The notes under the pieces are model-generated. The model did no database searches, was not told the DNA's origin, and saw only the letters and a program-made list of their open reading frames with translations. Below, piece after piece: positions 17,901 through 24,183 of a DNA stretch of 64,000 bases. How positions within the stretch are numbered: the stretch's first letter is position 1; each line of letters opens with the position of its first letter. Origin of the DNA: an uncultured Lactobacillus sp. (GTDB taxonomy: Bacteria > Bacillota > Bacilli > Lactobacillales > Lactobacillaceae); the NCBI GenBank assembly GCA_937874185.1, contig CALNAK010000014.1:1-64000 (forward strand), in the 5' to 3' direction. A program made the position numbers and the translations under genes.

Positions 17901-18119
17901 AATGGTGTGCAAATTGATGCCCTCTTTGTCGATGAAGGATTCGGTTCACTCGACCAAGAGACCCTCGATAAAGCTATGGATGCCCTTGAACATATCGGTG
18001 AAAACCGAATGGTCGGAGTTATTAGTCATATTGATTCTATGAAGAATTCAATTGGCCAACAAGTTCTCATCAAGAAAATTGGTGACGGACGTAGTAAAGT
18101 CGAACTTATTAATAAATAA
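14949..18119 (+). CDS. sbcC: exonuclease SbcCD subunit C (SMC-like ATPase)
   Basis: This 1056-residue Rad50-like ATPase is the partner of SbcD. Walker A is GGDTGAGKSTIF near residue 35. Two long Lys/Glu/Gln-rich coiled coils flank a zinc hook CVVCGS near residue 524. The ABC signature TLSGGETF is near 960 and Walker B ALFVDEGFGSLD near 990. The start is TTG; AAAGGAG lies eight to nine bases before it, inside the end of sbcD, and no nearby ATG competes. Length is normal for the family. A bidirectional terminator follows. Confidence 0.95.
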   Translation: MKPAYLEMNYFGPHEHSIIDFTKLDESPIFLIGGDTGAGKSTIFDAMTFALFGSTTGDREPKEMRSQFAPDDKATEVTFYFEQGNLLYKITRTPEQWLAKKNGDGLTKKATTAKLSTVDKIGGIETDSLASKPVDVGHMIDDILNLNAQQFKKIILLPQNDFSEFLKASTDDKETILKKIFGTQLYSNFTTKLKAKYNEANSESEKFNTELDTQIGSSAWTDEEREKLQHEAIDQTVPILEKFLEEHKSVLQQNKKEKDTINATVKKADADSQVATDLHNKFNNLDELKKKYQKEITDKTNEMKAQQLHLDELKWAEPLKDTVRDLDSKNSEYHQKTLAKEQLDQQLSTAKDSFETAQTKVDELTKKTSEDETNQARISKLTAIIPQVKSLEDLQKQLTNLNPQVDTLKADLQKQTDTADEIRSNIKDKTTNLVPIDKLQNDKDILVKSKDNFVETLTPLKNKQHNLTNEVTKIETNLSDLNEELSQKTAIYESTKKDYETKIVRRQDLMIAQLQKELKDGEQCVVCGSTDHSHMVSKGDANEEELKELIENIDNSQKAYAAADDSLKTVKRNVAKTTKELADKKQELESAKTDLTAKYNELVSTSDLTFNTDFSLEEVKNVFNKAIDVIDIQLKDANKLAKEIQKLNDDLVKLNKSIADNQANLSAKKSEVKTTQATFEKTNKTIDPADDRPSAELIKEHDQLKKSSDEYHKQLDDSKKLAQDSKDQFAKYQTQSEDAKNELSAQKKAIEKLNKSLKFALSADNAKTNDESVLNSWITEISQDKLTQIQKDLNNYNRTKEILAEDIQKATDSVADKVDPDIVKIQQVLSELKTQRDAVISKVAKIEQAFELTQDSFNKIKQIMSQQAKFATTLADITSLYNVISGKDGNDNKLKLETYVVQNYLKEILNYANDNFIGELSNNRYSFEIASEGSDKRTDHGLDISVYDNETNDSRSTKTLSGGETFIAALSIALSLSEVVQSSANGVQIDALFVDEGFGSLDQETLDKAMDALEHIGENRMVGVISHIDSMKNSIGQQVLIKKIGDGRSKVELINK

Positions 18120-18122
18120 CGC

Positions 18123-18163
18123 AAAACACCCACAATTCAAAATACAGAATTGTGGGTGTTTTA
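18123..18163. terminator. bidirectional terminator between sbcC and carB
   Basis: AAAACACCCACAATTC pairs with GAATTGTGGGTGTTTT around a short loop. It serves the convergent sbcDC and carAB transcripts. Confidence 0.9.
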
Positions 18164-18169
18164 TTTATT

Positions 18170-21100
18170 TTATAAAGGATTTACACCAATGAAACGTTTT
18201 TCCAATACTCTCAAAATAGCATCAGCTGTATCAAGTGATGTATAAAGTGGCACTGAATTGAGCACAGCACATTGACGAATTACATAGCCGTCAGATGTGT
18301 GACTCTTTTGGTCGCCAACTGTATTGATCAAAATTTGAACTTTGTTATTGGCAATATCGTAAAGAATATCTCTATCTGTATCGCCAACTTTAGGTACAAA
18401 TTTTGTTCTGATACCCATTTTCTCAAAGTAATCGGCTGTACCAGAAGTTGCTAGAACTTGGAATCCAACTTCTTCAAATCTTCTAGCTAATCCGGCAGCC
18501 TCCTTTTTATCTGAATCATTAACCGTAATTAAGACGTTACCGGCATCTTTAATATGTTGGTTAGTTGCTTCAAAGGCTTTGTATAGAGCTTCAGTATAAT
18601 CAACACCAGATCCCATAACTTCACCAGTTGATTTCATCTCAGGACCTAAAGCACTATCAACATCATTTAACTTGTTGAAAGAGAACGTTGGAGCCTTAAC
18701 GTGAATCAAACGTGATTCTGGAGCTAGTCCTGGTTCAAGTCCAAGTGTATTGAAGTTAGCACCTAAAATTAATTTTGTCGCAATTCGAGCCATTTGAATA
18801 CCAGTTACCTTACTCAAGAAAGGCACCGTTCGACTGGCACGAGGATTTACTTCAATTACATAAGCCTTGTTGTCGTGAATAACAAATTGAATATTCATGA
18901 TACCGACACAATGTAATTCTTTTGCCAAAAGTTTTGCACAGTGGACAATTTGATCTTGGACAGAATCTGGAATATTTTGTGGTGGATAAACCGCCATAGA
19001 ATCACCAGAATGTACTCCGGAACGTTCGATATGTTCAATAATACCTGGTAATAAGACGTTTTCCCCGTCACTTAAAGCATCAATTTCACATTCACGTCCA
19101 GTTAAATAACTATCAATTAAAACTGGGTGATTATTAGAAACGTGAACCGCCGCTGCCATATATTTGTTTAACTCTTCATCGGATTTGATAATTTCCATTG
19201 CTCGACCACCCAAGACATAACTTGGACGAATCAAAACTGGATAACCAATTTTTTGAGCAATCTTCAAAGCACCATCAGCTGAAGTAGCTGTTCCACCAAT
19301 TGGTTGTGGAATTTTTAATTTCTTAATAATTTGGTCAAATAGATCACGATCTTCAGCGCGATTAATATCATCAACTTTAGTACCAAGAATTTTGATACCA
19401 TTTTCCTTCAATGGTTCAGCTAAGTTAACTGAAGTCTGACCACCGAATTGCACAATTGCGCCAACTGGCTTTTCCAAATCACAGACGTTTAAAACATCTT
19501 CCAGTGTCAAAGGTTCAAAGTAAAGTTTGTCCGCAATTGAATAGTCCGTTGAAACAGTTTCTGGATTATTGTTGATAACAATCGCTTTGTAACCCATTTG
19601 TTGAACAGCATTAACACAATGAACTGTTGAATAATCGAATTCGATACCTTGTCCGATACGGATAGGACCAGAACCAAGAATCAAGACTGATTTATCAGAC
19701 ATTTTCTGTGATTCATTTTCTGATTCGTAAGTACTGTAGAAATATGGAGTTTCTGCTTCAAATTCACCGGCACACGTATCAACTGTTTTATAAGTTGGTA
19801 GGATGTCACTTTGAATTCTGTATTGGCGGATAATATCTTCTGGTAAATCATTCAAACGACCAATAGTTTTGTCAGAGTAACCCAATCTCTTGGCATCTGT
19901 GACAATTTCTTTTGTCAAAGTTCCATTAGTCAGGATTTTTTCAAAATTAATAATATTTTTCATTTTTGCAAGGAAGAAGGGATTGATTGCAGTTAATTCG
20001 TTGATTTTTTCGTAAGATACATCGCGTCTCAATAATTCAGCAAGGTAGAAAATTCGGTCATCCTTTGGAATATGAACGTATTCTTCCAATTCCTCAGTCG
20101 ATTTATCTTTGAGTGAATCCATAATCAAATCGTGTTGATCGATTTCAAGTGAACGAATTGCCTTTTGGAAAGCCTCTTCAATGTTACGACCCAAGGCCAT
20201 AACTTCACCAGTTGCCTTCATTTGGGTTCCGATAGTGCGGTCAGCCTTAGAGAATTTATCGAAAGGCCATCTTGGAATCTTGCAGACAACATAATCGAGA
20301 GCAGGTTCGAATTGAGCAAAAGTCTTACCAGTAATTGGATTAACAATTTCATCAAGTGTCAAACCAACCGCAATTTTAGCGGCAATTTTAGCAATTGAAT
20401 AACCAGTTGCCTTTGATGCCAAAGCTGATGAACGGCTGACACGAGGATTAACTTCAATAATGTAGTAATTGCTTGTCTTAGTGTCGATGGCAAGTTGCAC
20501 GTTACAGCCACCTTCGATTTTTAGTGCTCGGATAATTTTCAATGAAACATCACGTAACTTTTGGAATTCTTCATCGGTCAAAGTTTGGATTGGTGAAACA
20601 ACGATTGAATCACCAGTATGAATTCCGACCGGGTCAACATTTTCCATTCCACAGACAGCCAAAGCATTATCGTCGCTGTCACGCATAACTTCAAATTCAA
20701 TTTCCTTAAAGCCGGCAATACTTTGTTCAATCAAACATTCAGTTGATGGGGATACTTTCAAACCACGTTCAACAGTCTCTTTGAGTTCGGCATCGTTATG
20801 AGCAACACCACCACCAGTTCCACCCATGGTAAAGGCAGGACGGATGATTACTGGAAAACCAATTTCATCGGTAAAATCTTTGGCATCTTGATATGTATAA
20901 GCAGTTTTTGAAGCAGGAATAGGTTCATGAATTTGTTGCATCAACTCTTTGAACTCTTCACGGTCCTCGGCTTGATTGATAGTGTCGAGTTTAGTACCGA
21001 TAATTTCAATATCTAGTTGGTCCAAAATGCCGGATTTTTTTAGTTCAACCGCCATGTTCAAACCAGTTTGTCCACCTAATGTGGGAATAATAGCGTCAGG

Positions 21101-21346
21101 ATGTTCTTTAACCAAAACTTTTTCGACAAATTCAAGCGTGATTGGTTCGATATAAACTTTATCCGCAATGTGTTTGTCAGTCATGATAGTAGCTGGATTG
21201 GAGTTGATCAGGACGACTTCATAGCCCTCTTCTTTCAAGGCAAGACAGGCTTGAGTACCCGAGTAATCGAATTCGGCAGCTTGTCCGATAATAATAGGAC
21301 CAGAACCGATAATCATAATTTTTTTAAGATCTGTTCTCTTTGGCAT
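18170..21346 (-). CDS. carB: carbamoyl-phosphate synthase large subunit
   Basis: This 1058-residue subunit makes carbamoyl phosphate from bicarbonate, ATP and ammonia, for pyrimidine and arginine synthesis. It has two homologous ATP-grasp halves (each with a GSGPIxIGQ start, near residues 13 and 560), and an MGS-like allosteric domain at about 930-1058, where UMP or PRPP would act. Length and motifs are normal. It lies 15 bp after carA with its own GGAGGAG site. The PyrR attenuators upstream of carA suggest this pair is the pyrimidine-regulated synthase. Confidence 0.97.
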   Translation of the reverse strand: MPKRTDLKKIMIIGSGPIIIGQAAEFDYSGTQACLALKEEGYEVVLINSNPATIMTDKHIADKVYIEPITLEFVEKVLVKEHPDAIIPTLGGQTGLNMAVELKKSGILDQLDIEIIGTKLDTINQAEDREEFKELMQQIHEPIPASKTAYTYQDAKDFTDEIGFPVIIRPAFTMGGTGGGVAHNDAELKETVERGLKVSPSTECLIEQSIAGFKEIEFEVMRDSDDNALAVCGMENVDPVGIHTGDSIVVSPIQTLTDEEFQKLRDVSLKIIRALKIEGGCNVQLAIDTKTSNYYIIEVNPRVSRSSALASKATGYSIAKIAAKIAVGLTLDEIVNPITGKTFAQFEPALDYVVCKIPRWPFDKFSKADRTIGTQMKATGEVMALGRNIEEAFQKAIRSLEIDQHDLIMDSLKDKSTEELEEYVHIPKDDRIFYLAELLRRDVSYEKINELTAINPFFLAKMKNIINFEKILTNGTLTKEIVTDAKRLGYSDKTIGRLNDLPEDIIRQYRIQSDILPTYKTVDTCAGEFEAETPYFYSTYESENESQKMSDKSVLILGSGPIRIGQGIEFDYSTVHCVNAVQQMGYKAIVINNNPETVSTDYSIADKLYFEPLTLEDVLNVCDLEKPVGAIVQFGGQTSVNLAEPLKENGIKILGTKVDDINRAEDRDLFDQIIKKLKIPQPIGGTATSADGALKIAQKIGYPVLIRPSYVLGGRAMEIIKSDEELNKYMAAAVHVSNNHPVLIDSYLTGRECEIDALSDGENVLLPGIIEHIERSGVHSGDSMAVYPPQNIPDSVQDQIVHCAKLLAKELHCVGIMNIQFVIHDNKAYVIEVNPRASRTVPFLSKVTGIQMARIATKLILGANFNTLGLEPGLAPESRLIHVKAPTFSFNKLNDVDSALGPEMKSTGEVMGSGVDYTEALYKAFEATNQHIKDAGNVLITVNDSDKKEAAGLARRFEEVGFQVLATSGTADYFEKMGIRTKFVPKVGDTDRDILYDIANNKVQILINTVGDQKSHTSDGYVIRQCAVLNSVPLYTSLDTADAILRVLEKRFIGVNPL

Positions 21347-21361
21347 TAGTTTCTCCTCCAG

Positions 21362-22420
21362 CTATTTGCTTAATCTGTCTAAAAATTTATCGAATAAAAA
21401 GTCAGCATCGTGCGGACCAGGCATAGCATCCGGATGGAACTGAACAGAGAAGGCATTGTACTTCTTATGTTCGACCCCTTCAACGGTTTGGTCGTTTAAT
21501 TCAATTTGAGTAACTTTAAGGTCAGTATCTTTAATTGATTCAGCGTCAACAGCGTAACCATGATTTTGAGATGTGAAATAAATTTTGCCCGTCTCAACAT
21601 CTTTAACTGGGTGGTTAAATCCACGATGACCAAATTTCATTTTGAAAGTTTTGGCACCGTTAGCGAGACATAGTAGTTGATGTCCCATACAAATTCCGAA
21701 AACTGGATAGAGTTTTTCTAGTTCTACAATGTTTGGCAAAATATCATCATGGTCAGTTGGATCTCCAGGTCCGTTACTAAGGAGGATTCCGTCTGGCTTG
21801 AGATTCTTGATATCTTGAACTGAAGTATTTCCTGGTACAACGGTAACTTTCAAGCCACGTTTTGTAAGTTCTTCCACGATACTCTGTTTGTAACCGTAAT
21901 CGAGCATCACAACATGCTTGCCAATTCCTTCGAAAGTTTGAGGATTAGGATTGATACTCTTTTGAAGTTGATCAGTATCCAAATTCCAATTTTCAATTTG
22001 GTCGATCAAGCCTGAATTTAGGTCGTCAACTATCGCTGCTTTCAACGCACCAGCTTTTCTAATTTTTAGAGTAATTGCTCGTGTGTCGATATCGTGAATA
22101 CCGGGGATACCCTCTTTTTTGAGGAATTCATCAATCGTCATTTCACTTTGATAATTACCAACTGTTTCAGTAATTTCACGTGCCAAAACACCTTTGATGA
22201 ATGACTTGGGTGACTCGTTAAATTTCTTGGCGATTCCATAATTACCTATCATTGGAGTACAGAAATTGATGATTTGTCCGTTGTAGGATTGGTCAGTAAT
22301 GGCTTCCTGATAACCCGTCATACCGGTCGTGAAGACTAATTCACCAATCGTTTCAACGTCGCTACCGAAGGCTTGGCCTTCAAAATATGTACCATCTTCA
22401 AAAACTAGATATCTTTTCAT
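21362..22420 (-). CDS. carA: carbamoyl-phosphate synthase small subunit
   Basis: This subunit of about 352 residues is a class I glutamine amidotransferase that supplies ammonia to CarB. The N-terminal CPSase_sm domain is followed by the amidotransferase domain with nucleophile Cys in FGICMGHQ. The His motif reads QFHPDAMPGPHD, where most family members have HPE, so the third triad residue is Asp instead of Glu. I choose the ATG giving MKRYLVFE because TTTGGAGAA sits before it; an earlier in-frame TTG overlaps that site. It is cotranscribed with carB under pyrimidine control. Confidence 0.96.
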   Translation of the reverse strand: MKRYLVFEDGTYFEGQAFGSDVETIGELVFTTGMTGYQEAITDQSYNGQIINFCTPMIGNYGIAKKFNESPKSFIKGVLAREITETVGNYQSEMTIDEFLKKEGIPGIHDIDTRAITLKIRKAGALKAAIVDDLNSGLIDQIENWNLDTDQLQKSINPNPQTFEGIGKHVVMLDYGYKQSIVEELTKRGLKVTVVPGNTSVQDIKNLKPDGILLSNGPGDPTDHDDILPNIVELEKLYPVFGICMGHQLLCLANGAKTFKMKFGHRGFNHPVKDVETGKIYFTSQNHGYAVDAESIKDTDLKVTQIELNDQTVEGVEHKKYNAFSVQFHPDAMPGPHDADFLFDKFLDRLSK

Positions 22421-22454
22421 AATATTCTCCAAACTTTCGAAATATTTGATATAG

Positions 22455-22481
22455 AAAAAGAGATGCTATCCAGCATCCCTC
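22455..22481 (-). terminator. pyr attenuator terminator 2 (carA leader)
   Basis: On the minus strand GATGCT pairs with AGCATC around a GGAT loop, followed by a T run. It lies downstream of the second PyrR-binding sequence. Confidence 0.8.
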
Positions 22482-22517
22482 AAGTTTTGTCTTAGATTGA
22501 TTATTAGACTGAACTTT

Positions 22518-22540
22518 CGAGACCTCACTGGATCTGATTA
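22518..22540 (-). promoter_or_regulatory. PyrR-binding site 2 in carA leader
   Basis: The minus-strand RNA contains AUCCAGUGAGGUCUCGAAAG, which matches the PyrR anti-antiterminator loop known from Bacillus pyr leaders (UCCAGAGAGGCU type). Confidence 0.8.
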
Positions 22541-22553
22541 AAATTCAAGATAC

Positions 22554-22590
22554 AAAAAAACTTTCCCCGCCAGTTTGACAAAGAAAGTTT
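22554..22590 (-). terminator. pyr attenuator terminator 1 (carA leader)
   Basis: On the minus strand AAACTTTC pairs with GAAAGTTT, followed by a T run. It sits between the two PyrR-binding sequences. Confidence 0.78.
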
Positions 22591-22620
22591 TGGTTAGGGT
22601 CTCCCCACGTGTTTGTACTT

Positions 22621-22645
22621 TCCAAGTCTCACTGGACTTAATTAA
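22621..22645 (-). promoter_or_regulatory. PyrR-binding site 1 in carA leader
   Basis: The minus-strand RNA contains AAGUCCAGUGAGACUUGGA, a PyrR recognition hairpin (AAGUC pairs with GACUU). It is the first of two tandem attenuators. Confidence 0.82.
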
Positions 22646-22659
22646 AAGTTGTTGTCCAT

Positions 22660-22688
22660 ATAATACAGGGAAGTAAGCGTTTCGTCAA
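22660..22688 (-). promoter_or_regulatory. sigma-A promoter of carAB
   Basis: On the minus strand TTGACG and TATTAT are separated by 17 bp. Transcription from here gives a leader of about 230 nt carrying both attenuators. Confidence 0.75.
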
Positions 22689-22693
22689 CTGTC

Positions 22694-23617
22694 TTACTTC
22701 AGAAAGACATGTTCACGGTGGTACGATAAATATTTTATATTAGGTGAATATTGGTTGTGCATATGTATTTTTCTATTCTTATATTTATTTAGTAATTTAT
22801 TAGTCTCTGAATCCGGAGATGGAACTTCAGAAATGATGACATGCCCCTTATCCGTGAAACTGAAATAGCCGTTATTAAAGGCATCTGCCAGTGTTTTGGT
22901 AAAACAAATACCATTAGCAGGGTCAAGCCGAATATTCTCATTGTCAGACCAAGGAACGATTCCAGCAACACTTAAATCAGCCTCATCCACTGGACCGGCA
23001 ACGGCCGATTTATAATGATAATTAAATTTTACTTTATCACTGAAAAATTTCTGAACCGCATTGTAAGTTTTAACACCTTTAGCTTCATCACCAATAAAGT
23101 ACGATTCACGTTTCTCCGCTTGATAACATTTAACAGCTAAGGATTCCTCTGCATCAGATAATTCAGGCTCGCCAGCAACCATATCCCTTTGACGTTCCAG
23201 TAAACCCATGTAATCCTGTTTGTTTATTTGAGTTATTCCATTCATATTGAAGAAGTTAGACCACTTACCTTTGAAAGTACGAAATGTCCAATCGAATGTT
23301 CTCAAATTTTGTTTCATGAGACGATGTGAAAATAAATATGGATTGTTGATTTGTACCAGACTGTTGCCAGTTGTTGGGTCTTCACTGACTACATCACGGA
23401 ACTCACCTGCACCATATAGGTAGAACTCGTTACCCCATTCCGATGCACTGCCGGATCTGCGGTAAATTATTAGGTCACCTTTGTGTAGTTGATTGTTGTT
23501 GCGATTTTGGTAACTGTAGAATTTGAAATCTACCTCGTTGTGTTCTGGGCTGGAGCTGGAATCTATTATGAAATAGTTGGTGTTAGGATTATTTAGTTGT
23601 TCGTTAAATATACTCAT
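22694..23617 (-). CDS. HNH_2-like protein with substituted catalytic residues
   Basis: This 307-residue soluble protein has two parts. Residues 1-110 include KGDLIIYRRSG and FYLYGAGEF, which resemble the FYYLG-type segment near the end of the neighbouring helicase protein. Residues 205-275 follow the HNH_2 pattern (VPWSDNENIRLDPANGICF, then DAFNNGYFSF). The two histidines expected (usually SHI.PW and .HD.LFD) read AGIVPW and TLADAFN, so nuclease activity is doubtful. Such architectures occur in McrA-like restriction enzymes. It is divergent from the NUDIX/helicase pair and may belong with it; this is inference from context. Confidence 0.6.
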   Translation of the reverse strand: MSIFNEQLNNPNTNYFIIDSSSSPEHNEVDFKFYSYQNRNNNQLHKGDLIIYRRSGSASEWGNEFYLYGAGEFRDVVSEDPTTGNSLVQINNPYLFSHRLMKQNLRTFDWTFRTFKGKWSNFFNMNGITQINKQDYMGLLERQRDMVAGEPELSDAEESLAVKCYQAEKRESYFIGDEAKGVKTYNAVQKFFSDKVKFNYHYKSAVAGPVDEADLSVAGIVPWSDNENIRLDPANGICFTKTLADAFNNGYFSFTDKGHVIISEVPSPDSETNKLLNKYKNRKIHMHNQYSPNIKYLSYHREHVFLK

Positions 23618-23781
23618 TTTGTATTACCTCAATGGTTTTATAGATCCTTAATTATATTCTGAACTACCATTTAAATTAAGTCCATTTCAAATACATCAAT
23701 ATCCATTATTTCCAAAGGTGATATATTCAGCTTCTGATATACTGAACCTATTGAAACAATTATCAATTAGGAGTGGATCAT

Positions 23782-24183
23782 ATGAGTAAAATTCAAGTTG
23801 TTGGTGCCATTATTATTAAAGATCATAAATTACTTGCTGCCCAACGCGCATCTAACCGTGTTTTAGGTGGATATTGGGAATTTCCCGGCGGAAAAATTGA
23901 GCCATCAGAAACTCCAGAAGCAGCTATGACCCGTGAACTTAGTGAGGAATTCGGTGCAAAAGCTACTGTATTCGAAAAATTTTCAATTGATGGAATTGCC
24001 GAATTAGAATTCGGAGAAGTCATCCTTCATTGTTATTACGTTCGATTAGACAGTGACATTACTAAAACTATTGCACACGACGAATTACGTTGGGTAAATC
24101 CAAAGGAAGCTCTTAAATTGTCTTGGGCTCCAAGTGATGTAGCTGTGATCAACTCTCTAGTAAAGACAGGATTTCAATTATGA
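23782..24183 (+). CDS. NUDIX hydrolase, MutT/8-oxo-dGTP diphosphatase-like
   Basis: This 133-residue enzyme hydrolyses nucleoside diphosphates linked to another group. A complete NUDIX box runs from residue 36 (GGKIEPSETPEAAMTRELSE, then EFG). The N-terminal VVGAIIIKDHKLLAAQR resembles MutT/CTP-pyrophosphohydrolase proteins, so nucleotide-pool sanitation is likely. I choose the ATG giving MSKIQ because TTAGGAG precedes it; an in-frame GTG lies three codons earlier. The last four bases overlap the start of the helicase gene (ATGA), so the pair is translationally coupled and the two products probably work together. Confidence 0.92.
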   Translation: MSKIQVVGAIIIKDHKLLAAQRASNRVLGGYWEFPGGKIEPSETPEAAMTRELSEEFGAKATVFEKFSIDGIAELEFGEVILHCYYVRLDSDITKTIAHDELRWVNPKEALKLSWAPSDVAVINSLVKTGFQL

